A DNA stretch of 44,720 nt, taken from contig JAGXAJ010000030.1 of the NCBI GenBank assembly GCA_018971625.1, positions 1 through 44,720 of the forward strand. The letters are read 5' to 3'. Each line of letters starts with the position of its first letter. Position 1 is the first letter of the stretch. The notes beneath the pieces are model-generated. The model saw only the letters and a program-made list of their open reading frames with translations, did no database searches and had not been told where the DNA came from. The DNA comes from Pseudomonadota bacterium (GTDB lineage: Bacteria > Pseudomonadota > Alphaproteobacteria > Rhizobiales > Xanthobacteraceae). The translations under genes were made by a program, and so were the position numbers. Shown here in pieces: positions 8,820-16,808 of the stretch.

Positions 8820-9909
8820 TTTCCTTCTTTGGTGTCTCGCTAATATCCTCGGTCGATGTCAACAAATCCCAGTTCATAGGCGTTCCTCGCCGCACCGCGC
8901 GACCTACGCGTTTACCGATTAAATGGTCAAAGTATTTGGGCGACAATCCAAGGCCTGGACGGATAATTCGCAGGTTGTTCTCGGTCAGCACATCTCCAGC
9001 AACCATATCCGCGACCACGTACAGCGAACGACGAAACACAATCGATTTACGCTCTTTTTCGGTCAAGCCGTAGCGCACCGTGCCAAGTGCCAACCAAGCA
9101 CGTTCGGTCTCGACAACTAGCGCAGCCATCTCGGCCGGCTCCATCGAAAATGTTGCATCGACGCCACCATCGCCGCGCGCCAGCGTGAAATGCTTCTCAA
9201 TGACTGTCGCTCCGAGTGCAACGCTTGCGATACCCGCCCCGATACCGAACGTGTGATCGGACAAACCAACCTCGCAGTCAAACAACGCTCGCATGTGGGG
9301 GATCGTCAATAAATTGGTGTCGAGCGGTTGCGCAGGATATGTGCTTGTACACTTAAGCAGGATTAGATCCTTGCAGCCTGCTTCTCTTGCTGTCCCAACG
9401 GCTTCATCGATGTCGGAAATCGTTGCCATTCCCGTCGACATGATCATCGGCTTGCCGGTGGATGCAACTTTGCGGATTAACGGCAAATCGGTGTTTTCAA
9501 AAGAAGCAATCTTGTAGCAGGGTGCGCCAAGCCGCTCGAGAAAATCGACAGCGGTGACATCGAACGGCGTCGAAAACGGAATCATTCCGAGTGATCGAGC
9601 GCGCTCAAAAATCGGCGCATGCCATTCCCAGGGCGTGTAGGCCTCTTGATAAAGTTTATGCAGCGACGTTCCGCGCCATAGGCTGTCCGGATCGTTGATG
9701 AAGAACTCGCCTTCATCGAGGTCGATCGTCATCGTGTCGGCGGTGTAGGTCTGCAATTTAAGCGCATGCGCGCCAGACTTCGCCGCTACATCGACGATCG
9801 CTAGCGCACGATCGAGCGACTGATTATGATTTCCCGACATCTCGGCGATAATAAAGGGCCGATGCGAGCGGCCGATTGATCGACCTGCAATGGAGATCAT
9901 CTCATTCAT
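8794..9909 (-). CDS. pseI: Pseudaminic acid synthase (NeuB/PseI family)
   Basis: This is a 371-residue protein. PFIIAEMSGNHNQSLDRAL opens a NeuB-type TIM barrel, and KLQTYTADTM and STPFDVTAVDFLE are PseI-like active-site segments. KPMIMSTGMA, LLKCTSTYPA, GLSDHTFG and VIEKHFTL follow in the canonical order. A C-terminal SAF (antifreeze-like) domain is present (RRSLYVVADMVAGDVLTENN). The enzyme condenses a 2,4-diacetamido-2,4,6-trideoxy sugar with phosphoenolpyruvate to form pseudaminic acid in the cytoplasm. The EMSGNHN start and the DPDSLWRGTSL insertion favour PseI over sialic or legionaminic acid synthases. The length is normal. An AGGAGCT ribosome site precedes the ATG. Confidence 0.88.
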   Translation of the reverse strand: MNEMISIAGRSIGRSHRPFIIAEMSGNHNQSLDRALAIVDVAAKSGAHALKLQTYTADTMTIDLDEGEFFINDPDSLWRGTSLHKLYQEAYTPWEWHAPIFERARSLGMIPFSTPFDVTAVDFLERLGAPCYKIASFENTDLPLIRKVASTGKPMIMSTGMATISDIDEAVGTAREAGCKDLILLKCTSTYPAQPLDTNLLTIPHMRALFDCEVGLSDHTFGIGAGIASVALGATVIEKHFTLARGDGGVDATFSMEPAEMAALVVETERAWLALGTVRYGLTEKERKSIVFRRSLYVVADMVAGDVLTENNLRIIRPGLGLSPKYFDHLIGKRVGRAVRRGTPMNWDLLTSTEDISETPKKENVARGIRA

Positions 9910-9913
9910 CGAC

Positions 9914-9920
9914 AGCTCCT
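9914..9920 (-). promoter_or_regulatory. Ribosome binding site of pseI
   Basis: AGGAGCT on the minus strand lies four bases before the ATG at 9909 and supports that start. A second in-frame ATG three codons later is less well placed. Confidence 0.6.
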
Positions 9921-9959
9921 GCTAACATCACCATAGCGCCACAACGAACTATTCGACTA

Positions 9960-10358
9960 TCAGGCGTCCACAATCACGACATCCATGCCTGCGTTTCGGG
10001 CAGCCTTTATCGAAGCTATATTTTCGGCGTAGACCTCAGCACGAAGGCACCCGAAACGGGAACGGACTTCACTCAGCATTCGCTTGGCTATGCCACGATT
10101 ACGATGCTGCGGCGCGACTGTGTAGGACAAATTGCTCCCATCGATCCTGAACGTCGCCACTGGAATTCCTTGATCCTCGCATACAAAGAGGTTCGAACGT
10201 TCCATCTTAAGGCGGCGATCCAGCCACTCCAGGTGATCCTCCCACCGAACAATATCGCGGTTCTTTGACATTTGGCGCGTCGATTCGTCGTTACGCCACT
10301 CGAACAATAGCCGAGCGTCGCCGCTTGTCGCCGGCCGTATCTCAAACTGGTCAACCAT
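9960..10358 (-). CDS. pseH: GNAT N-acetyltransferase, PseH-like
   Basis: The protein has 132 residues from the ATG at 10358. It opens with FEIRPATSGDARLLFEWRND, the typical first strand and helix of PseH/RimJ-type GNATs. YTVAPQHRNRGIAKRMLSEV contains the acetyl-CoA pyrophosphate loop (RNRGIAKRM). A TTG-initiated frame to 10400 exists, but the ATG is preferred. PseH acetylates the 4-amino group of the UDP-altrosamine intermediate of pseudaminic acid synthesis; this role is inferred from position between pseG and pseI. The protein is shorter than most PseH (about 160-180 residues) and ends soon after the usual asparagine-containing helix, so a different acyl acceptor is possible. Confidence 0.65.
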   Translation of the reverse strand: MVDQFEIRPATSGDARLLFEWRNDESTRQMSKNRDIVRWEDHLEWLDRRLKMERSNLFVCEDQGIPVATFRIDGSNLSYTVAPQHRNRGIAKRMLSEVRSRFGCLRAEVYAENIASIKAARNAGMDVVIVDA

Positions 10359-10502
10359 ACCCGAGCCAATGCAGCAAGCGTTGATAGGAACGAGCCGCAA
10401 AACAAGTCAATTCAAGTACCAAGCTTATTCTCGGTCGGTGAACTGCGACGTCTCCCTCTATCTATATATGCAAGCCGGTTGCGGCGCTAGACTAGAAGTT
10501 CC

Positions 10503-11606
10503 TCACGGTGTCAGCTCGTGCATCGCGGAGCACATTCGTCCCACTCCTTCACCATCGACTAAGGCTAGGGCAGAAGTCCTCATGGACCTTATGCGAGCCG
10601 AATCCTCTATCATGGCACCAATGGCGGTTGCGATTTGCGTTGCGTTGACTGACTGCGCCGATCCGAGATGAATAAGCGCCCCGGCGCTGGCAAGGGCGGC
10701 GAGTGACCTTACCTGATTGGCGGCGACATCGACGGCAATGGTAGGCAACCCAAGGCAGCATCGTTCCCAGTTCATTATTCCGCCGGCACCTATCGCAAGA
10801 TCTGCCCGGCCCATCAACTCGGCCATGTTATCCGTTCCACGGTGAAGTTCCACGCATCGCAGTTCCAAGCAAAGACCGGAAACCCGATCGGCGTGCGGGT
10901 TGCCCAGGCCAATAACCACGTCAATGGCGAGCGACGTTGTCTCCATGTGCTTGATCGCAGCCAAAGCCTTGGCGGTTTCATTTGAGGGATCAGAACCGCC
11001 ATAGCATACCAATATCCGGCGAACCTCCCCACTGCGATCAGTCAACGACTTTCGCGCTTCCGCAAATTCTGGACGCAGCAGGGCGTAGCCGGGTCCAAGC
11101 ATCTGCTGACATGCAGCCGGCACGAGGCTGCTATAGCGTGCCTCCGGGTTCAGAACCAAATTCTGGTCGAGCAAAATATCGCAATCGTGGACCCGGTCAG
11201 CCAAGTCGTCAATTACAAGGACGCGTAACGCTTGCTTCCGCTGCTGCCGCTCCCAATTGGCATCCAACGCATAGTGGTCGACAATCAGCCAATCGACGTC
11301 GCCGATCCCGCCAATTGCTTCCAACGTTTGGGCTGCATCCTGTTGCGGATTTACGGGCAACCAATGAGCATGTGCAGTAAGATCATATGGATCTTGATAC
11401 AATTCGGAATCGCGGAGGAGCAACAAAGTATGACCGCAGGCTTCCACGATTCTGGAAAAAACGGAGGCATGCTCACGCATGATAAAGACAATTTTGACTC
11501 CGTGGCTAGCCAGCGCATTTGCGAGACTCATGCACCGTGCAAGATGTCCCATGCCCATTTCGATGGAAGCGTCAACCCGAATTGCAACCCGTTGTATGAT
11601 GCCCAT
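10503..11606 (-). CDS. pseG: UDP-2,4-diacetamido-2,4,6-trideoxy-beta-L-altropyranose hydrolase
   Basis: The protein has 367 residues from the ATG at 11606. VAIRVDASIEMGMGHLARCMSLA contains the GMGHLARC glycine-rich loop shared by PseG and MurG-type GT-B folds. VLVIDDLADRVHDCDILLDQ, ARYSSLVPAACQQMLGPGYALLRPEF, CYGGSDPSNET and IGAGGIMNWERCCLGLP are all canonical PseG segments. The enzyme removes UDP from the diacetamido sugar just before the PseI condensation. The open frame continues upstream to 11831, but those 75 codons have no family resemblance, so the start at 11606 is chosen. It heads the minus-strand glycan genes and faces a divergent promoter region. Confidence 0.88.
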   Translation of the reverse strand: MGIIQRVAIRVDASIEMGMGHLARCMSLANALASHGVKIVFIMREHASVFSRIVEACGHTLLLLRDSELYQDPYDLTAHAHWLPVNPQQDAAQTLEAIGGIGDVDWLIVDHYALDANWERQQRKQALRVLVIDDLADRVHDCDILLDQNLVLNPEARYSSLVPAACQQMLGPGYALLRPEFAEARKSLTDRSGEVRRILVCYGGSDPSNETAKALAAIKHMETTSLAIDVVIGLGNPHADRVSGLCLELRCVELHRGTDNMAELMGRADLAIGAGGIMNWERCCLGLPTIAVDVAANQVRSLAALASAGALIHLGSAQSVNATQIATAIGAMIEDSARIRSMRTSALALVDGEGVGRMCSAMHELTP

Positions 11607-11796
11607 GGAGCAGCCTAAAGTTAGCTTAAAATCGCTATCATCGGGTTCAGAAATGCACGGGTGATAACGATAATGCGGCCCAATCGCAACGCGAACAGAC
11701 GCAATCTTGCCCAAATGCTCGAATTCGGATCCACCCGGTCTTGAGCACGAAGACCTCCTTCTATATTGCGGTATCGAGACAAATGACAGTCCGCGC
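11607..11796. promoter_or_regulatory. Divergent intergenic region, probable promoters for both glycan transcripts
   Basis: These 190 bases separate pseG (leftward) from the capsule-type transferase (rightward). Both flanking genes begin transcription units away from here, so promoters in both directions are expected. I cannot point to clear -35/-10 boxes. The stretch contains local AT-rich pieces (TAAAGTTAGCTTAAAATCG, GTGATAACGATAATG). Confidence 0.4.
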
Positions 11797-13200
11797 ATGA
11801 CCATTTCTTCCGACGTGATCCTGATCACCACCCTTGCCGAATATCAGACGAGGTTCTGGGTTCCGGTGGCGCAAAGGCTGCACAAGGAAGGGCGTGATGT
11901 GCGGCTCCTCGCTTTCGACGACCGCAGCGCTGAGATGGCGACTGCACAGGGCGTCCTCGTCACCAACATGTATCGCAAAGGAGTTATCGGTCCTGCACAC
12001 ATTGATAACCAGAGTGATTTTGCCGCCCGCATCAGCCGCTATGGCTTGAACGGAACCAACTTCTTGTTTAGCCATGAGCGCGTAACGTTTGGCATCCGTG
12101 ACACCGTGGCGCTACGCCGACGCTTTATGATTTATAGCAATGCCATGGAGGCCGTCCTCGATCAGCTCGCGTCAGACGGGAAAGCGGCTGTCCTGGTGCA
12201 GGAACTAGGCGGCTTTCTCTCGGTCATTGCGAGCTTCTACGCGGCTAGGCAGCGCGGCATCCGCAACTGGTTCATCGAGCCCTCTTTCTTCCGTGGACGT
12301 ATCTATTACACGCCAGATAGCTTTGCCGCGCCCGACACCATGGCGACGCCAGCGGACACCGTCTCGGCCGAGGTGCACAGCTACCTTGACGACACCCTAA
12401 ACAAGAGTGCGATCGTTATTCCGCAGAAAGATCGGCATCAATATTCGGCCGCGATCAAGAAGATCGCAAGTGCGCGCAACGCACGCCGATTGGCTGAGAA
12501 GCTTTGGGACCAGTTTGTGCTCGGCAAGCACCAAGAATTTGGCCATAATTTGCGCCACGCACGCACCCACGCAGCTATGGTAATTAGCGCCACACAGCTC
12601 AAGAAACTCTACCGATCGCTGCCTGAGACGCCTTTCGTCTACTATCCGTTCCATGTGCCTGCCGACATGGCGCTGACCCTGCGCTCACCGGAATCTCTTG
12701 ATCAAATCGCCACTATCGACTTCTTGCTGCGCACGATTCCGGATACGCACGTTTTGGTAGCGAAAGAGCATCCGGCGCAGATCGGCGCGATCCCTGCTAG
12801 ACGGCTGTTCGAGCTTGCGCGGCGCTTCGACAACTTTGTATTGTTGCCCCCGCAGACCAATAACTATGCGATCCTTAAGCGCGCCGACGCGATCGTATCA
12901 GTCAACAGCAAATCGGGAGCCGAGGCCGTGCTGCTGGGCAAGCCAGTGGTGGTCATGGGCGATGCTTTCTACCGTTCTTGCCCTTTGGTCTTCGCTGCCA
13001 AGCGTCTCCAGGACGTGCCGCTGAGGCTGCGCGAGGCGCTGACTTCGCGCGGCTTTGATCCAGCAATGGCTGCTCCCTACTTTGAGACGGCGTGGCGAAA
13101 GTCATTTCCTGGCGAACTCTATATCGACAATCCGCGGCAGCTCGATACCTTCGCTGCATCGCTGTTGTCGGCCATCAACGCACCGCCAGCAGCGGCGTGA
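11797..13200 (+). CDS. Capsule polysaccharide biosynthesis-type glycosyltransferase
   Basis: The protein has 467 residues from ATG 11797. The N-terminal half (SDVILITTLAEYQTRFWVPV) has a Rossmann-like start. The second half has PFVYYPFHVPADMALTLRSP, VLVAKEHPAQIGAIPARRL and AILKRADAIVSVNSKSGAEA, then VLLGKPVVVMGDAFY. This KEHP...N-S-x-G-x-E...GKPV pattern is characteristic of the KpsS/KpsC-type capsule and Kdo transferase superfamily. It probably adds a Kdo-like or nonulosonate sugar in the cytoplasm. An upstream ATG at 11707 extends the frame by 30 residues without family resemblance. No strong ribosome site precedes 11797. It is followed after 12 bases by the GT2 gene. Confidence 0.72.
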   Translation: MTISSDVILITTLAEYQTRFWVPVAQRLHKEGRDVRLLAFDDRSAEMATAQGVLVTNMYRKGVIGPAHIDNQSDFAARISRYGLNGTNFLFSHERVTFGIRDTVALRRRFMIYSNAMEAVLDQLASDGKAAVLVQELGGFLSVIASFYAARQRGIRNWFIEPSFFRGRIYYTPDSFAAPDTMATPADTVSAEVHSYLDDTLNKSAIVIPQKDRHQYSAAIKKIASARNARRLAEKLWDQFVLGKHQEFGHNLRHARTHAAMVISATQLKKLYRSLPETPFVYYPFHVPADMALTLRSPESLDQIATIDFLLRTIPDTHVLVAKEHPAQIGAIPARRLFELARRFDNFVLLPPQTNNYAILKRADAIVSVNSKSGAEAVLLGKPVVVMGDAFYRSCPLVFAAKRLQDVPLRLREALTSRGFDPAMAAPYFETAWRKSFPGELYIDNPRQLDTFAASLLSAINAPPAAA

Positions 13201-13212
13201 GGGAATTCGCTT

Positions 13213-13962
13213 ATGCCGGTTATTTCAATCATTACGCCCTCTTGGAATGTCGAGCACCTGATCGGCGAGACCATCGCCTCGGTGCAGGCGCAGACCTTTG
13301 CGGATTGGGAGTTGCTGATCGCCGACGATTGCTCGACCGACAATACGGCCATCGTGATCGAAGGCTTTGCGGCCAAGGACCCGCGCGTCAAATTGATCCG
13401 CCAGAAGCGCAATGGCGGCCCAGCGCTGGCGCGGCAGGCGGCGATCGAACAGGCGCAAGGCCGCTTCGTCGCATTTCTCGACAGCGACGATCTCTGGATG
13501 CCGGCAAAGCTCGAGCGGCAGATCGCGTTCGCCCGTGAACACCGAGCGGCGCTGAGCTACACCGCGTTTCGCCGGATCAATGAGGACGGGTCTATCAAAG
13601 GACGCCTGATCACAGTGCCGGCTTCCCTCACCTATGCGCAGTTGCTCAAGAACACGGCGGTCGCAACGCTGACCGCGATAATCGATCGCGAGATCGCCGG
13701 CAATTTCGCGATGAAGAATGAAGGCTATGACGATTTCTGCCTCTGGCTCGACATTCTCAGGCCAGGCCATGTCGCTTATGGGCTGAGCGAGGACCTGGCG
13801 CGCTATCGCGTCAGGGGCGTTTCGGTCTCGAGCCGTCCGATGCGCTCGGCCGGCTGGGTGTGGCACATCTACCGTAATGTCGAGCATCTATCGCTGCCCA
13901 AATCGGCTTGGTGCTTCGCGCATTGGAGCGCGAGAGCCTGGCTGAAACGGCGGCGCTTTTGA
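13213..13962 (+). CDS. Family 2 glycosyltransferase
   Basis: The protein has 249 residues. PVISIITPSWNVEHLIGETI, ELLIADDCSTDNT, the RNGGPALARQAAIEQA helix and FVAFLDSDDLWMPAKL (DxD-type metal/nucleotide site) give a standard GT-A family 2 enzyme of the TuaG/EpsE type. GYDDFCLWLDIL carries the probable catalytic ED-like region. It follows the capsule-type transferase by 12 bases, so the two are likely cotranscribed. The acceptor and donor are not predictable. The protein ends with a basic amphipathic tail (ARAWLKRRRF) that may contact the membrane. Confidence 0.85.
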   Translation: MPVISIITPSWNVEHLIGETIASVQAQTFADWELLIADDCSTDNTAIVIEGFAAKDPRVKLIRQKRNGGPALARQAAIEQAQGRFVAFLDSDDLWMPAKLERQIAFAREHRAALSYTAFRRINEDGSIKGRLITVPASLTYAQLLKNTAVATLTAIIDREIAGNFAMKNEGYDDFCLWLDILRPGHVAYGLSEDLARYRVRGVSVSSRPMRSAGWVWHIYRNVEHLSLPKSAWCFAHWSARAWLKRRRF

Positions 13963-14140
13963 AGCCCTATGGCCTTTCTGAAAGGTCACGGAGAGAATAC
14001 CGTGGGGTGCTGATCGCCGCATTTCCGGTATTTTTAATACCTCCAATGTGCTTGCCGATTAGGTATTGGCGATCGCGACTGGACCCGATACCACTCCGCC
14101 GGCCTCTCTTTCCCCACGCAGTCAAAATCAAGAGATCCGG

Positions 14141-15106
14141 ATGCCATTTGGGCCAAACTATAGAGACCGCAGAATCCTGGTGACGGGTGGCGCGGGCTTC
14201 ATCGGCTCCCACCTTTGCGAACGATTGCTGGCCGAAGGCGCCGAGGTCATTAGCGTCGACAATTATTTCACCGGCAGCCGACGAAACATCGCGCATTTAT
14301 TGACCAACCCCCTGTTCGAGGCGATGCGCCACGACGTGACGTTCCCCGCTTTATGTCGAAGTCGACGCGATTTTCAATCTGGCGTGCCCGGCTTCTCCGA
14401 TCCACTACCAGCGCGATCCTGTGCAGACCACCAAGACCAGCGTGCACGGCGCAATCAACATGCTCGGCCTCGCCAAGCGGCTCCGCGCGCCCATTTTTCA
14501 GGTATCGACCAGCGAAGTCTATGGCGATCCGTTGGTACACCCGCAGTCTGAGGAATATTGGGGCAACGTCAATCCGATCGGGGTCCGGTCGTGCTACGAT
14601 GAAGGCAAGCGCTGTGCCGAGACGCTGTTCTTCGACTACTGGCGGCAACATCGGCTGCCGATCAAGGTGGCGCGTATCTTCAACACTTATGGCCCGCGGA
14701 TGCAGCCCGAGACGGGCGGGTGGTGTCCTCCTTCATCGTTCAGGCGCTCAAGGGTGAGCCCATCACCGTGTTCGGCGACGGCGGCCAAACCCGCTCGTTC
14801 TGCTATGTCGACGACCTCGTCGAAGCGATTACCCGGCTGATGCTGACCAACGACTCATGCACCGGTCCGATCAACCTCGGCAATAGTTCCGAGTTCACCA
14901 TTCTCGAGCTCGCCGAAAACGTCGTCCGCCTCACCGGATCGCGCTCCAAATTGATTTTCAAACCTCTGCCGCAGGACGATCCGCGTCAGCGCCAGCCGAA
15001 CGTCAGCCGGGCCAAGGCCACTCTGAATTGGGAGCCGAAAATCGCCCTTGAGGACGGATTGAAAGCGACGATCGCCTATTTCAAGCGAACGCTCGAGCTC
15101 GCCTGA
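14141..15106 (+). pseudogene. UDP-glucuronate decarboxylase-like epimerase with two compensating frameshifts
   Basis: The first frame (14141 to about 14345) starts [20 protein letters not shown], a textbook NAD-binding GxxGxxG of the short-chain epimerase family. The second frame (about 14350-14715) has [19 protein letters not shown], the Ser/Thr site [10 protein letters not shown] and the catalytic [11 protein letters not shown] (YxxxK), typical of UDP-glucuronate decarboxylases that make UDP-xylose. The third frame, identical to the first, continues [25 protein letters not shown] to the stop. An extra C in TTCCCC near 14345 and a lost C near 14717 explain the shifts. Catalytic residues lie in the displaced middle part, so the gene is inactive as read, unless these are sequencing errors. 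Confidence 0.82.
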
Positions 15107-15349
15107 TCACGGCCGACCATGGTAGCGCTCGAATTCCGCCACGCGGGCCAGTACTTCCTTTGGATTTTGTGACCGATTTATTCTCAACTCAGCATGGTTC
15201 CGCAGATGCCGCCCAACGTTGAGCACCACGGTATGTAATCCTTTTCGGTGGCCGCGCGTCGCGGATTGGCGCGCGGGATTTCCAAACCATGCGCAGCATC
15301 CTGAACGCAAATTAGCCCACTTTCTATCCTAAGTAGGATGGGGTTAAGT
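15107..15349. other. Unassigned stretch, possible gene remnant on minus strand
   Basis: A short minus-strand open frame (15107-15310) ends in HTVVLNVGRHLRNHAELRI, then NPKEVLARVAEFERYHGRP. This has coding-like character but no family I recognise. It may be the tail of a gene cut by the IS21 remnant to its right. Nothing else is seen here. Confidence 0.25.
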
Positions 15350-15540
15350 TGAATCGATTGGGATTCCGGCGTCCAAAATTGGCCCCCTATGGATTGGGCT
15401 GTTGCGCTGCCCGCTTTGGAATGAAGCAGGTGGTGGGAGATGCTGATCGTGGAAACGATTGCGCGGATACGGCGCGAGCATTTCATCAAAGGCAAAGCGA
15501 TCAAGGAGATCGTCCACGACCTGAAGGTGCCGCGGACCGG
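15350..15540 (+). mobile_element. IS21 family remnant: left end and first ~32 codons of istA
   Basis: The frame starting at ATG 15440 reads MLIVETIARIRREHFIKGKA, then IKEIVHDLKVPR. This is the N-terminal helix-turn-helix of IS21-family IstA transposases. After about 15535 the similarity stops and the frame runs into unrelated sequence, so the transposase is a small stub. The 90 bases before it (including CGTCCAAAATTGGCCCC) are consistent with an IS21 end but I cannot verify the terminal repeat. No istB is present. Confidence 0.7.
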
Positions 15541-15647
15541 TCGCCACCTTCTGCGCGTTTCGCGCTTTGCTGGGACAATCAACCTGCTCTGCAGTGCACT
15601 GACGGGCTTAAGAACCTGGATCCTTCAGGAATGTCCGGCCGCCTCTA

Positions 15648-15893
15648 CTACCGCTTCTGCTTCAACGGCTTTCTAAGCCGTACGCCTGGACCGCCACCGT
15701 TCTCGTCGATGAACTCGATGCCTCCGGCTTCCAAGGCGTGCTGAATCGCTTCCACTGTACGTTCCTTCAATTCCTCTCCGCGCTCAAATCGCGCAACCGT
15801 GTCGATTGACACCTTGGCCGCTGCAGCGAGTTCGCGGACACCCAGACCAAGGGCAGCTCTGGCCATCCGGCACTGCACGGGCAAAATAATCAT
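15648..15893 (-). CDS. XRE-family helix-turn-helix regulator
   Basis: This is an 81-residue protein. CRMARAALGLGVRELAAAAK and VSIDTVARFERGEELKERTV form a clear Cro/CI-type helix-turn-helix. The rest (AIQHALEAGGIEFIDENGGG, then PGVRLRK) is the short tail common in small alphaproteobacterial XRE regulators. It is divergent from the recombination genes with 99 bases between them, and a perfect 14-bp palindrome lies in that gap. It probably acts as repressor of its own gene and of the exonuclease/annealing pair, as in phage-like immunity regions (inferred). Confidence 0.8.
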   Translation of the reverse strand: MIILPVQCRMARAALGLGVRELAAAAKVSIDTVARFERGEELKERTVEAIQHALEAGGIEFIDENGGGPGVRLRKPLKQKR

Positions 15894-15929
15894 AACAAAG
15901 ACATGATTTCAGTTGCAGAACGGGGATTT

Positions 15930-15943
15930 TTACGATATCGTAA
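15930..15943. promoter_or_regulatory. Perfect 14-bp palindrome, candidate operator
   Basis: TTACGATATCGTAA is its own reverse complement and lies in the divergent gap between the XRE regulator and the YqaJ exonuclease gene. A dimeric helix-turn-helix repressor would bind such a site. The position is 36 bases before the first ribosome binding site of the rightward genes, where it could overlap promoters in both directions. Confidence 0.5.
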
Positions 15944-15975
15944 CAGGGATCTGATTTAAGAACATACGTACCATC

Positions 15976-15982
15976 AGGAGAG
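15976..15982 (+). promoter_or_regulatory. Ribosome binding site of the YqaJ gene
   Basis: AGGAGAG lies ten bases before ATG 15993 and supports that start. Confidence 0.5.
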
Positions 15983-15992
15983 ACCAATCCAA

Positions 15993-16808
15993 ATGATATC
16001 TGATTCAAAAAACAGACGCACCTTCATTGGCGGCTCTGATGCGCGAATCATCCTGGGACAGGACGAAGCCACATTGGTGCGACTATGGCGGGAGAAACGG
16101 GGTGAAGCCGAACCCGACGATTTATCGGGCGAGCTCGTGGTACAGCTAGGTACCGTGACCGAACCTCTGAACCGACAGTGGTATGAGAAGAATACAGGAC
16201 AAGTCGTCACGGACGTGCAGCGGCAAGTGTTTCACCCCGTGCATCGCTGGATGGCGGCCACCCTTGATGGAAGGATCGAAGCTAGCGACGCGGTGTTCGA
16301 GGCCAAGTTCATGCTGCCGTGGAATTTCTCGGCAGAAGGCGCGGCCGAAAAGCACATGGCCCAGCTGCAGCACAATATGTGGGTCACGGCCTCCCGTACA
16401 GCAGTTCTTTCCGTCATTACAGGCGGCGGCAAGTGGACGGAAATGACCATCCCGGCCGACCCGCTTTACCAGCATCTGCTGCTAACCGCAGAGAGAAAGT
16501 TCTGGCGTTGCGTCCAGAGCGGCGAGCCCCCGCACCTGTTTGGTATCGAGCCACCACGCCCGAGGATCGAGGCCGTCAGAACAATCGACATGAGCGGCTC
16601 CAATGCTTGGGCCGAATTTGCCAACCTATACCGGCTGACCCGATCCGCCGCACTCGATCATGACCGGGCAAAGTCCGAGCTGAAGGCGCTTGTGCCCGAA
16701 GAAGCCAGAGAGGTTTCAGGACATGGGGTTCGGGCCAAGCGCTCAAAATCGGGCGCCATCAGTTTCGAAGTTCTGCAGGAGGATAGCCATGCAGCGCTCC
16801 AGCGATAG
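15993..16808 (+). CDS. YqaJ-family phage-type 5'-3' exonuclease (lambda exonuclease fold)
   Basis: This is a 271-residue protein. [20 protein letters not shown] is the YqaJ N-terminal G-G-S/T-D motif. [20 protein letters not shown] provides the conserved GxxxEP segment. [20 protein letters not shown] carries the PD-(D/E)xK nuclease core (D, then E-A-K), followed by [10 protein letters not shown], the helix with the conserved glutamine. Proteins of this type resect double-stranded ends for a partner annealing protein. The gene overlaps the ERF gene by 20 bases, which fits a two-component recombinase. All motif residues are present, so it looks functional despite the IS-rich surroundings. Confidence 0.85.
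   Translation: MISDSKNRRTFIGGSDARIILGQDEATLVRLWREKRGEAEPDDLSGELVVQLGTVTEPLNRQWYEKNTGQVVTDVQRQVFHPVHRWMAATLDGRIEASDAVFEAKFMLPWNFSAEGAAEKHMAQLQHNMWVTASRTAVLSVITGGGKWTEMTIPADPLYQHLLLTAERKFWRCVQSGEPPHLFGIEPPRPRIEAVRTIDMSGSNAWAEFANLYRLTRSAALDHDRAKSELKALVPEEAREVSGHGVRAKRSKSGAISFEVLQEDSHAALQR
16777..16783 (+). promoter_or_regulatory. Ribosome binding site deciding the ERF start
   Basis: AGGAGGA lies inside the end of the exonuclease gene, five bases before ATG 16789. It rules in that start over the longer open frame from 16690. Confidence 0.65.

Noticed and set aside
11607..11831. N-terminal extension of pseG to 11831
   Set aside because: It has no similarity to the family before the methionine at 11606, and it would overlap the start of the divergent gene.
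13225..13887. Minus-strand 220-codon frame
   Set aside because: It is antisense to the GT2 gene, whose motifs are complete.
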